NCBI RefSeq assembly: GCF_016650635.1
Contig: NZ_JAEKFI010000001.1
Span: 558,001-622,000 of the forward strand
Direction: 5' to 3'
Length of the DNA: 64,000 nt
Source: Pseudomonas sp. TH43
GTDB lineage: Bacteria; Pseudomonadota; Gammaproteobacteria; Pseudomonadales; Pseudomonadaceae
Shown here: positions 18,172-25,244 of the stretch, piece by piece
Layout: each line of letters begins with the position of its first letter
How positions within the stretch are numbered: the stretch's first letter is position 1
The notes under the pieces: model-generated
Seen by the model: the letters and a program-made list of their open reading frames with translations, nothing else
Databases searched by the model: none
Told to the model about the DNA's origin: nothing
Made by a program: the position numbers and the translations under genes

Positions 18172-18267
18172 ATGCCCAACTCCGACCTGCTCCCTTCCCG
18201 GCTCTTCAAGATCAACGAAAACCAGCTCGCCCTCGAAGGCGCCTCTACAATTGGCGTAACCGTGTAA
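18172..18267 (+). pseudogene. truncated small prophage gene
   Basis: After a good ribosome site (GAGGAAACC), ATG 18172 opens a 31-codon frame, MPNSDLLPSRLFKINENQLA..., ending at 18267. The N-terminus resembles, from memory, small pseudomonad proteins that continue with a helix, W-V-x-Q-x-G and an acidic helix. Here it stops abruptly inside the 3' end of the opposing gene, which has that same continuation. It looks like a copy cut by rearrangement. Confidence 0.4.
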
Positions 18268-18463
18268 TCGCGTCGGTGATTGCTTTCGCATTTGTGTCCA
18301 GGGTTTCCATGGCCACGATTGCGTTCTCCGCAACAATTTCTACGCCACTCTCTGAAAGCCATTTCGTGACCTCCTCTATCGCAGCCCCTAGCGCATGCTG
18401 GTTATGCAGAAGCAATGTCAGTGCATCCGCTGTAGCAATGTTGGAGTCTGAGTTATTTGGCAT
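18245..18463 (-). CDS. small prophage protein, hypothetical
   Basis: A 72-residue protein, MPNNSDSNIATADALTLLLH..., helical with KWLSESGVEIVAENA and a final DAITRLRQL helix. ATG 18463 is chosen because AAGGATG lies 6-8 nt before it; the ATG three codons earlier overlaps that site. Similar short genes are common at edges of Pseudomonas prophages. Function is unknown. Confidence 0.6.
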   Translation of the reverse strand: MPNNSDSNIATADALTLLLHNQHALGAAIEEVTKWLSESGVEIVAENAIVAMETLDTNAKAITDAITRLRQL

Positions 18464-18553
18464 GGAAGTCATCCTTGAGGTCAGGTGGCGCTAGCCTAGT
18501 CACTTTCCTACATTTCGTCGCCTCCTCCTCGTCTGCTCGCCGCACCTATATTA

Positions 18554-18569
18554 CTGTACATAAATACAG
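18554..18569. promoter_or_regulatory. LexA/SOS box
   Basis: CTGTACATAAATACAG fits the CTGT-N8-ACAG SOS box, with an AT-rich centre, and lies 24 nt before the start of the gene at 18594. It should make that gene LexA-repressed and DNA-damage induced. Confidence 0.75.
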
Positions 18570-18593
18570 CATTTGTACAGCGAACCTTGCTCC

Positions 18594-19319
18594 ATGAATT
18601 TCGACCAAGCGAAAACCCTCCGGCTCAAGCAATGGCGCGCCACACTCGACGACCAGGGCTTCCGTATGCAAAACCCTGAAGGCCACCGGGAAACACTCCA
18701 TGAGATGGCAGCAGCTCTCCATCGCGAAGGACTGATTGATCAGCTTGAGCGGTTCGACATGGGCGAAATGGCAGACGCCGCGTACTGGCATGCAGTTGAG
18801 GAGTTGCAGAACTCGCCGGGCCAGTACCGCGGAGCGTCGACCTATGACGTCGTGCGGATCGACAACGGAGAGTTGCTGGGCACGATCAGCCGCTCAATCT
18901 TCTACTTTGCAACTACCGAGCCGCGCTGCGCATTATCTTCCTATGACGGCAAGGTTTACTCGGGCCCAGAGGGGATACACCTGAATCTGGGGCTTTCCCG
19001 AAATGTCGGCAAGGTCACAGGGCTGATTTTGGAGATGCACGGGCGGCGGTACCAATTGATCGAGACGCAGCGGATGATCCGCGGAATCTGCCACACCCCC
19101 ATCGACGACCCGGAAGCTTACCGAGCACTGGTTGATGCGGCTCAGATTACCCAGGAGGACCGGGATCTGCGCGTCTTTGAAAAAGTGCGCCCTCACATCG
19201 AGTTGGCGGCCTTTTGCATCTGCCCCACCTGCCGTGATTGCTTTGGTGAGCGCGACGATTGTTCGACCTGCGCCGGACAAGGGTTCGTCAAAAAGCTGAT
19301 CCCAACTGCCCTCACTTGA
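18594..19319 (+). CDS. prophage-edge protein with DnaJ-like zinc-finger tail, SOS-controlled
   Basis: A 241-residue protein from ATG 18594, right behind an SOS box. The first 200 residues have no familiar motif, apart from alternating helix and strand patterns and a VVRIDNGELLGTIS segment. The last 40 residues hold CPTCRDC and CSTCAGQGFV, two Cys pairs with the CxxCxGxG form of DnaJ-type zinc fingers. Earlier cysteines (CHTP, CICP) may add ligands. Role unknown; the promoter suggests activity on prophage induction or in the damage response. Confidence 0.65.
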   Translation: MNFDQAKTLRLKQWRATLDDQGFRMQNPEGHRETLHEMAAALHREGLIDQLERFDMGEMADAAYWHAVEELQNSPGQYRGASTYDVVRIDNGELLGTISRSIFYFATTEPRCALSSYDGKVYSGPEGIHLNLGLSRNVGKVTGLILEMHGRRYQLIETQRMIRGICHTPIDDPEAYRALVDAAQITQEDRDLRVFEKVRPHIELAAFCICPTCRDCFGERDDCSTCAGQGFVKKLIPTALT

Positions 19320-19379
19320 AAGCTCAACAATGGAAGCGGATGCCAATTGGCCCCCACCGTTAAATTTCAGCCAAAGAAA

Positions 19380-19403
19380 AGCCCGCGAAGGAGCACGCGG
19401 GCT
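19380..19403 (-). terminator. terminator hairpin
   Basis: Stem AGCCCGCG-AAGGAGCA-CGCGGGCT with an A-run to its left (T-run on the minus strand). It also lies just after the plus-strand gene ending at 19319 and may work for both directions. Confidence 0.6.
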
Positions 19404-19453
19404 AAAGGTGTTGCAGGACAAATTCAACTATAGCCAACCCTTTCAAGGTCGCA

Positions 19454-19723
19454 CTAATTTTTCATTGAGTCATTCGAAACTGTTGGCGCAGTGTTTCCTG
19501 TTATGACGTAAAGAATATCCACACCAACCTTCGCAATTTCAGCAAGGTAGTCTGCTTTTGGAATCCGAAGACTACGCTCGTATTTGTATTGCGCATCCGT
19601 CTTCACCCCGCCGATTGAGCCGAAATCTTGCTGGCTCATATTGAGTCTCACACGCTCTTGGCGAAGCCGATCGCCGAGCGTAACGGCTGTATCAGGGCTT
19701 ACTGAAAAGCGACCATCCGTCAT
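19454..19723 (-). CDS. XRE-family helix-turn-helix regulator
   Basis: An 89-residue DNA-binding protein: LGDRLRQERVRLNMSQQDFGSIGGVKTDAQYKYERSLRIPKADYLAEIAKVGVDILYVITG is a standard HTH_XRE domain with the typical hydrophobic end. ATG 19723 is preferred, with AAAAGGATG just upstream; a start at 19765 would add 14 Lys-rich residues. It is at the far end of the lytic transcript, away from the CI/Cro switch, so it probably controls edge or late genes. Confidence 0.75.
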   Translation of the reverse strand: MTDGRFSVSPDTAVTLGDRLRQERVRLNMSQQDFGSIGGVKTDAQYKYERSLRIPKADYLAEIAKVGVDILYVITGNTAPTVSNDSMKN

Positions 19724-19855
19724 CTTGGCATCCTTTTTTTTCTGAGGCTTTTGGGATGCTATCAACTTCTCTCTGGGCAGAAAACAGGCTGCTGCCAGCG
19801 GCTCTACGCTGACAGAACCATGAGATGAACGAGCGTTTTGGTCAAGCGCCCCGGT

Positions 19856-20302
19856 TCATGAGCTACGCGACAGCGTTTTCAGCCGCTCCACCAGCGCAGC
19901 TTCAAAAATGATGTACAGCCTTTCAGCATCACCGGAGCGCAAAGCCCCGCCGGTTTCCAGACCAAGCACGAAGCCATCAGCCCGTGCCCCCGCCTTCACA
20001 GCGATGATCATCGAATCCGCCCGGACAATCTGCGCCAGCAGCCGATCTGCTTCTCGCTGCATCTTTTCGCTCAGCACCACGCCTTCCACGTCAGCCCCCA
20101 TTACATTCACTACGACATCCAATAAATGACTGCAACAACCACTGAAACCCAGATAACCGTCATCACGATTGAGTAGCCAGCCAGTTGTTTGTCCATTCCA
20201 CCAGTCATCCAGTTCGAAACTGAATAATGGTTCACGACTGGCAGCATCGCAAGAATGACTTGGAGCAATCAGTGCTGCAGGTTCCTCAAATAGTCCTGAC
20301 AA
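19856..20302 (-). CDS. prophage hypothetical protein next to lysis genes
   Basis: A 148-residue soluble protein starting inside the last codons of Rz (34-nt overlap), so translated from the lysis transcript. Features are an FELDDWWNGQTTGWLL segment, a Cys pair (GCCSH), a helical VLSEKMQREADRLLAQI stretch and a short C-terminal helix. I recognise no family. The position after Rz suggests an accessory late function. Confidence 0.5.
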   Translation of the reverse strand: MSGLFEEPAALIAPSHSCDAASREPLFSFELDDWWNGQTTGWLLNRDDGYLGFSGCCSHLLDVVVNVMGADVEGVVLSEKMQREADRLLAQIVRADSMIIAVKAGARADGFVLGLETGGALRSGDAERLYIIFEAALVERLKTLSRSS

Positions 20303-20778
20303 GCCTGTAGCGCGATCAATCCCCGGTCACCTTCACCGGTAATGGCGATAATTCGTTGAGCATGCGCTGGGTCAAGTCGGGCTCGTACGGCTGCATGATC
20401 CACGCCGCCGGCGCCGGAGGTGGCTGGCACGTCGCAGCCTTTAGCAACGTCGGTTGCGTCGAGGAGGACTGACAAGCGGACATCAGCAGTAGCAAGGCGA
20501 TCGCGCAGGCGATCTTGGTCACGTTGAGCATCAGTCATTTTCCTGAAGTGGGTTTGCTCGCTGGCTGCCAAGCGCTGCTCGAGCGCCAGACGTTTGTCCT
20601 GCTCGGCCTGCTGAGCGGTGGCGGCGGCCTGGGTCAGTTGATTGAGGGATTCGGCGTGCAGTTGCTCCTGCTCGGCGACTTGGCGGCCATAGCGCCAGTC
20701 TTGAAACTGCCAGGCACTACCGGCACCGATCAGCACCAGCGCCAGCGCTCCGATCAAGCGCCACGGTGCGGTAATCAC
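20269..20778 (-). CDS. lysis i-spanin Rz-like protein
   Basis: Starts at GTG 20778, overlapping the endolysin stop (GTGA), and encodes 169 residues. The single N-terminal membrane anchor is LIGALALVLIGAGSAW, followed by a long Gln/Glu/Ala-rich coiled coil (about 30-110), the layout of inner-membrane spanins. It fuses inner and outer membranes in the last step of lysis together with the Rz1 lipoprotein encoded inside it in another frame. It is preceded by the SleB-type endolysin gene. Confidence 0.85.
   Translation of the reverse strand: MITAPWRLIGALALVLIGAGSAWQFQDWRYGRQVAEQEQLHAESLNQLTQAAATAQQAEQDKRLALEQRLAASEQTHFRKMTDAQRDQDRLRDRLATADVRLSVLLDATDVAKGCDVPATSGAGGVDHAAVRARLDPAHAQRIIAITGEGDRGLIALQACQDYLRNLQH
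20316..20531 (-). CDS. o-spanin Rz1 lipoprotein, nested in Rz
   Basis: A 71-residue frame fully inside Rz. It has a type II signal with lipobox LMSAC at about residues 16-20, then a proline-rich stretch (QPPPAPAAWIMQPY). A short proline-rich lipoprotein embedded in Rz is the standard Rz1 layout. It is anchored in the outer membrane and pairs with the Rz periplasmic coil. Confidence 0.82.
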   Translation of the reverse strand: MLNVTKIACAIALLLLMSACQSSSTQPTLLKAATCQPPPAPAAWIMQPYEPDLTQRMLNELSPLPVKVTGD

Positions 20779-21200
20779 GGCACGTCCTTGAAGAAGACGT
20801 GCCCACCCAGCCTCAGCGTCTGCTTTGCCTTCGCTGCCCACGCCGGCGGCGTCTTCATGCTGAGCGCGTAATAGTGCGTCGCGCCACCAGCTGGATCTGA
20901 CACTTTGCCGTCGATAACCTGGTCAGCCGCGATTCGACATTGCGCCAGCTCGCGGAGCGGGATCTGCTTCACACCAATCAGGAACTGATAGTTCGGGTCG
21001 GTCTTGTTCCAGCAACTGAACTGGTATGGCTTCTGGCAGACACCGGCATACCCCTCACCCCACCATGACTTCTCCTTGCCATCGAACACGCGGTTGCGGA
21101 CGGTCCATGCAACGGCTATTTGGCCGGCCGTTCCTTCTCCGCGCGCTTCGCCCCAAATCGTACGGGCGAGGATGTCGCGATCTTTATCGGTTGCAGTCAT
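20775..21200 (-). CDS. phage endolysin, SleB-like cell-wall hydrolase
   Basis: A 141-residue enzyme with the SleB/hydrolase_2 pattern: IWGEARGEGTAGQIAVAWTVRNRV (the Glu in WGEA is the likely catalytic residue), then GVCQKPYQFSCW and a GATHYYA segment near the end. It degrades peptidoglycan. No signal peptide, so it needs a holin; the holin-like genes lie far away at 49.0-49.7 kb. GGAGAAAA precedes the start. It overlaps Rz by 4 nt. Confidence 0.85.
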   Translation of the reverse strand: MTATDKDRDILARTIWGEARGEGTAGQIAVAWTVRNRVFDGKEKSWWGEGYAGVCQKPYQFSCWNKTDPNYQFLIGVKQIPLRELAQCRIAADQVIDGKVSDPAGGATHYYALSMKTPPAWAAKAKQTLRLGGHVFFKDVP

Positions 21201-21216
21201 CACTTTTCTCCAGGCA

Positions 21217-21241
21217 AAAAAATACCCGCTCGATGGCGGGC
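21217..21241 (-). terminator. minus-strand terminator before the endolysin gene
   Basis: Hairpin CCCGC-TCGATG-GCGGG with a run of A on its left side, forming a T-run on the minus strand. It sits between the acyltransferase start and the endolysin start. Confidence 0.5.
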
Positions 21242-21311
21242 TTGAAAATTCAGATTAAGGGCAGCGTGCTACCATCAGCGCTCAAATAACGCTGGATGGA
21301 AAGTTGCGGAA

Positions 21312-22487
21312 ATGAATCGAGACACGTCTTACTTGAACGGCATCCGGGCCTTCGCGGCTTTTTGGGTTGTTACCGGACACTGTTTCATTTGGGGCGGTTC
21401 ATGGTTGGAAATGTCGGTTCCTGCGCCAAAGATCGCTGTTGACCTCTTTATGGTGTTGTCCGGATTCCTGATGGCCTACACCGTTCAAAACCGTGAAACG
21501 AGTGAGCCAATGTCCAGCCCTGCCAATTGGTTGCGTTTTTACGTCCGCCGTTATTTTCGACTGGCCCCTGCGTATTACCTCTGCCTGTTCCTGGTAGTCG
21601 TATTGGCCCCGATTTATCTTGGCGGATACACGCACTTACGCGAACTGAACCCAGCCCTCTGGCAAGGTGACTGGGTCTACGATCCAGCAAGAACAAATTA
21701 CACGATTGGCAATTTGCTCCTTCATGTCTCGTTTCTATTCGGCCTGTTCCCCACTTACTCTTTCTCGACGTTTTTGCCGGATTGGAGTCTCAGCCTGGAG
21801 ATGCAGTTCTACATTGTATTTCCATTTATCTATCTCGCGATGAAGCGGTTCGGGGCTGGCAAAACAGCGGTCGTGCTTGCACTCCTTTCCTACGGGTTCA
21901 TGTGGGTGTTTAACCAAGCGGTAGTAGCTGGCAAAGCAAATGCCTTTTTTGAGCCTTCAATGCTGTTTTTCAAGCTGCCGATCTTTCTCGCTGGCGTGCT
22001 GATTTACCGGGCGGCATCAACTGCAACCACATCGAATTGGCATCGACTTGCTTACGTTCTACTTGCCTTGCTGATGTGCGCGAAGCTTGAGGATATCTAC
22101 CACGGCCAAGTAATTTACCTCGTTGCGCTGATTGCATTAATGTCTGTCATGGCCATACCGTACCGTCCTGTTGCGCGCCACCTGACCGGCCTCGAAACAC
22201 TATGTCGCACCAGGATCGTCACATTCATGTCGGATGTTTCATACTCGGTCTACCTGTTCCATGGCCTGTTCCTAGCGATTGTTGGCTCGCAAATTGGCAT
22301 GGCGGCAAAAGCTGCCGGTCTGCCTCTTATTGTTGGCACACTTGCGATCTGGCTGGCCGTAATCGTACTAACCTATGCATTCAGTTATCTCGTATTTCGC
22401 TTTGTTGAGCTGCCCGGAATTTCGCTTGGAAAATCGATAATTGATCGATTTAACACCGCGAAAGTTTCCATAGCGGATAGTCGATAG
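21312..22487 (+). CDS. OafA/YrhL-type membrane acyltransferase, likely O-antigen-modifying cargo
   Basis: A 391-residue integral membrane acyltransferase (acyltransferase-3 family) with about ten hydrophobic segments. Family marks are LNGIRAFAAFWVVTGHCF (catalytic His in the first helix), VDLFMVLSGFLMAYTV and FYVRRYFRLAPAYY with the conserved R-R-x-x-R-x-x-P. Such enzymes acetylate lipopolysaccharide or other glycans, and prophage copies often change the receptor and block superinfection. It runs opposite to the surrounding late genes, so it is expected to be expressed in the lysogen. Substrate is inferred. Confidence 0.85.
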   Translation: MNRDTSYLNGIRAFAAFWVVTGHCFIWGGSWLEMSVPAPKIAVDLFMVLSGFLMAYTVQNRETSEPMSSPANWLRFYVRRYFRLAPAYYLCLFLVVVLAPIYLGGYTHLRELNPALWQGDWVYDPARTNYTIGNLLLHVSFLFGLFPTYSFSTFLPDWSLSLEMQFYIVFPFIYLAMKRFGAGKTAVVLALLSYGFMWVFNQAVVAGKANAFFEPSMLFFKLPIFLAGVLIYRAASTATTSNWHRLAYVLLALLMCAKLEDIYHGQVIYLVALIALMSVMAIPYRPVARHLTGLETLCRTRIVTFMSDVSYSVYLFHGLFLAIVGSQIGMAAKAAGLPLIVGTLAIWLAVIVLTYAFSYLVFRFVELPGISLGKSIIDRFNTAKVSIADSR

Positions 22488-22580
22488 GTAACTAAAGAAG
22501 CCTTACATCGGGTTCAGCTGAGTGAGCGTATGGCATCCGGACAGAGGGTCTCAACAGCGAGTTTGGGCGTTCAGTCAAGG

Positions 22581-22946
22581 TCAGCTCGCAAAGGCTTCTC
22601 CAAGTAAAGGCGCGGCGATGATCTCAGGAGTCGCGGGCTCCGTGGGCCATACGGGCGCCTCGTACCACGTAGGCTGCACCGTGACCTTTCCCAGTGCGAA
22701 CTTGTACGTTTTCCACGCCTTCAGGTTGAGCAGCAATGCGGCCTGTTCGGCTTCGTCCTCTACGGTTGCCTCGCCGATATCGATGCCGAAACCGATCGTA
22801 TCGATACGGTCTTGAATGCGGGCGATTTGAGTGATCGCTTTAACATTGCGCGTCGCGAGATCGGCCTTGGCCGCGCTCAATTGAGCAGCCTGAATCGCTG
22901 CATCCTTCATCGCCTTGGTGACGAGCTGGCTCCAGTCAATATTCAT
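22581..22946 (-). CDS. tail fibre assembly protein
   Basis: A 121-residue protein with two helical parts (MNIDWSQLVTKAMKDAAIQA; ARIQDRIDTIGFGIDIGEAT) and a C-terminal LLLNLKAWKTYKFALGKV...WPTEP segment that is typical of tail-fibre chaperones of lambda Tfa/P2 type in Pseudomonas phages. It overlaps the preceding gene by 4 nt and ends the tail operon. Confidence 0.7.
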   Translation of the reverse strand: MNIDWSQLVTKAMKDAAIQAAQLSAAKADLATRNVKAITQIARIQDRIDTIGFGIDIGEATVEDEAEQAALLLNLKAWKTYKFALGKVTVQPTWYEAPVWPTEPATPEIIAAPLLGEAFAS

Positions 22947-23266
22947 TGCTGCAATTCCTCTACAGGCTCTGGTAACGGTTTCGGAAATGCGACTGGGCCG
23001 TCGGCGACATCGAGCAGAGGCAACGGAAAGGCCTGTTCAGGACTGAAATTTTCAGGAATCGGCAAGATCAACGTGAGTTCGAGCTCCTTATTGATATTCT
23101 CGACCTTATCGAAAAACCATTCTGAATTAATCGCCGAGGCTGGCAATGTATCGCCGTCCGCGATCGGTGAAAAGTCGAAGTCTTCGCCATTCACGGTCAA
23201 TACGTTTCCAGACTTGAGCACGACCAAAGACTGATCGCGTCTTTGAGGTGAAAGGATAATCTTCAT
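22943..23266 (-). CDS. phage tail-fibre-associated protein
   Basis: A 107-residue protein from ATG 23266, which overlaps the stop of the fibre gene (TAATG). Segments VVLKSGNVLTVNGEDFDFSPIADGDTLPA and SEWFFDKVENINKELELTLILP recur in Pseudomonas prophages between the fibre and its assembly protein. Probably a small fibre accessory or chaperone; the exact role is unknown. Confidence 0.6.
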   Translation of the reverse strand: MKIILSPQRRDQSLVVLKSGNVLTVNGEDFDFSPIADGDTLPASAINSEWFFDKVENINKELELTLILPIPENFSPEQAFPLPLLDVADGPVAFPKPLPEPVEELQQ

Positions 23267-24216
23267 TAAAACCATCTCCCTATAGCGATTCGCGAAAGCC
23301 TTGCACCTGTAAGCGTTTTCGCAACTTCTGCAAACGGGTAACAAGCTGGCCATGCGGTGGCACTGGCCGCACCAGCAGGGCCGCTCCACGAAGCTCCTGT
23401 ACCTTCGAAAAATTGAATAGTGGCTGGCGTGCTTACGAATGCCACCGCGTAAGCAACAGAGGGGGCTGGGGATGCAAAAAATATGTAGCCTGACGCGCCG
23501 GTGATGGCGACGCTAGCGAACGTGTCTACTCTCCAGCAAATTTGCGTGCCATCGGCATAACGAACAAATTCGCCATTCGCGTTGCTGCCCCTTTCCACTA
23601 TCGCCCCTGTCGGCACCCCTCCAGATTGCGATACCGTCCCAACGATCGCGGCGACAGCGGCTGATCCGAGACCTAGACCTGTTCGGGCGGCGGCTTGAGT
23701 TTTTCCGCCTGTCCCTCCCATGGAAACAGGAACAGCAGTAGTTAAGGCTGTGAGTGAAGTTATGTCATTATTTGCACCGGATTTGGCGGCGCCAAGTGTG
23801 GCTCGAGCAGCTGCCGCATCAGCGTCATTCAATAAGCCTTCAATGAAAACAGACAGATCCGTAATACCAGTGCCGCCCTTGCTTGGCGGCAGGATTTCGT
23901 AATTGCCGGTGGTGCCGAGAGCCGCCAGCTTTTCGCCGTAGTCATTGAGGATCGCGCGCACCTGATCAGACAGGTCCTTCTGATAGCCCTGCACCGGCAT
24001 GATCGAGTAAAAGCTACCGGTAGCTGTAGGGCCTTCGTAATTCGGAGAGATCGACAGAGCGGTGTTGCTGGCGATGTTGGTCACCTCGTACCAGCGACCG
24101 TCCGGCCCGCGGAAACCATCGCCGACACGGCTATTAGCAATGAAAGCGGTGCCAGTACCGATCACCGCATTGGAATTTTGGGTGACAGAAACCGTTCCTG
24201 ATTTATACCAGGGCAT
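23266..24216 (-). CDS. phage tail fibre protein
   Basis: A 316-residue protein. The N-terminal part (MPWYKSGTVSVTQNSNAVIG, FIANSRVGDGF) is the virion-attachment head seen in Pseudomonas prophage fibres. The middle has the typical collar repeats LPPSKGGTGITD and VSMGGTGGKTQAAARTGLGLG. The C-terminal 120 residues, which should bind the receptor, are Ala/Gly/Ser-rich beta structure. It is followed by two coupled fibre-associated genes. Confidence 0.82.
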   Translation of the reverse strand: MPWYKSGTVSVTQNSNAVIGTGTAFIANSRVGDGFRGPDGRWYEVTNIASNTALSISPNYEGPTATGSFYSIMPVQGYQKDLSDQVRAILNDYGEKLAALGTTGNYEILPPSKGGTGITDLSVFIEGLLNDADAAAARATLGAAKSGANNDITSLTALTTAVPVSMGGTGGKTQAAARTGLGLGSAAVAAIVGTVSQSGGVPTGAIVERGSNANGEFVRYADGTQICWRVDTFASVAITGASGYIFFASPAPSVAYAVAFVSTPATIQFFEGTGASWSGPAGAASATAWPACYPFAEVAKTLTGARLSRIAIGRWF

Positions 24217-24240
24217 GGCGGCATCCTATAAAGAGAGAAG

Positions 24241-24921
24241 TTAGACGGCTTGCTTGGCGAAAACCGCTGGGAGGAAGAAGTTGAACGGGTTGTTGGCGGC
24301 AACAGTTACGGCGTAGAGCGTGCCGGTGGAAAAATCCCAAGTGCAATAGAGCTGTCGGGGAATCGCGCCACCCGAAACCATTTTCATGCCGAAGTTGTTG
24401 ATCAACATAAACTCGTTTTGCGGGAAGTTGAACGGCACTGAATAGTAGTTTCGGTACAGCCCCTGATCGGTTAGGTCGGATTTCACGTACGTCCAGTTTT
24501 GGAAGGCGCGTGTGAAAGTGGCGTTGGGTGTTCCTGAGTCGAAAAGCATTTTGCCTGTGCCATCCCAGAGCCGCATGCCGTACTGAGCCACTGCTTGCGC
24601 GGCAAAAGCTCCGACGAAATAGCGGCCATTAGGCTGGGCGGCTGCGGCGCTATACGCCCGAACATAGAACCCAGTCCAGTTTCCCGCCGAGCCGATCAGG
24701 CTCATGTTGCTCAGGCCGGCAATCCCCGCGACGGTGTCGGGCCTCACGAATACGAGTGGCGGCTCCTGCGATGTCGCTGCCCTTGCAAAGTAGGTCGTTG
24801 ACCCCATTCCCCCCTCTTCCGTCGGAGCGTATCGGCCGCTGGCAATTACCATCAGCCTGGCAAACTCCGAGTCGATGGTGACCACGTTGCTGTTATTGGT
24901 GAACTCGAGTCCGAAGGACAT
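24241..24921 (-). CDS. phage tail-tip associated protein
   Basis: A 226-residue beta-rich protein: MSFGLEFTNNSNVVTIDSEFARLMV..., repeated aromatic strands and no membrane segment. Its stop lies 24 nt before the fibre gene, and its start overlaps the stop of the preceding gene. Like its neighbour at 24921-25241, it reads as a decoration or fibre-adaptor protein after gpJ. No catalytic signature is visible. Confidence 0.6.
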   Translation of the reverse strand: MSFGLEFTNNSNVVTIDSEFARLMVIASGRYAPTEEGGMGSTTYFARAATSQEPPLVFVRPDTVAGIAGLSNMSLIGSAGNWTGFYVRAYSAAAAQPNGRYFVGAFAAQAVAQYGMRLWDGTGKMLFDSGTPNATFTRAFQNWTYVKSDLTDQGLYRNYYSVPFNFPQNEFMLINNFGMKMVSGGAIPRQLYCTWDFSTGTLYAVTVAANNPFNFFLPAVFAKQAV

Positions 24922-25241
24922 TAATTGAACCTCATGACGATCAGTCGCATCGTCCCTGACGCAGCGTAGCTCGCGGCATAACCCCTAGTGTGGTTGTAAA
25001 CCCGGGCTACGTTGTCGACGAGCTCGGTTTCAAACTGCTGCTGAAGGTCAGTGTAAGGACCGACGGGCACGACGATGGCACAGCCATTTCCAGGCCCGAC
25101 GCCCGGCACCGAAAAGTCCTGATTGGTCTTCGCAGCATTGCTGAAGGTAACGAGTGTCGAGAGCACCACTCTGATCGTGAAGGAGTTTTCATCGACCTGG
25201 AGCACGCCATCGGCACCCCAGATCCGCATTCCATGTGCCAT
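24921..25241 (-). CDS. phage tail-tip associated protein, small
   Basis: A 106-residue protein, MAHGMRIWGADGVLQVDENS..., with a beta-strand pattern and a final MRLIVMRFN. It starts just downstream of the J stop. The theme GMRIWGADG echoes GMRLWDGTG in the next gene, which suggests the two share a fold and may have arisen by duplication. Function in the tail tip is inferred from position. Confidence 0.6.
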   Translation of the reverse strand: MAHGMRIWGADGVLQVDENSFTIRVVLSTLVTFSNAAKTNQDFSVPGVGPGNGCAIVVPVGPYTDLQQQFETELVDNVARVYNHTRGYAASYAASGTMRLIVMRFN

Positions 25242-25244
25242 TGA

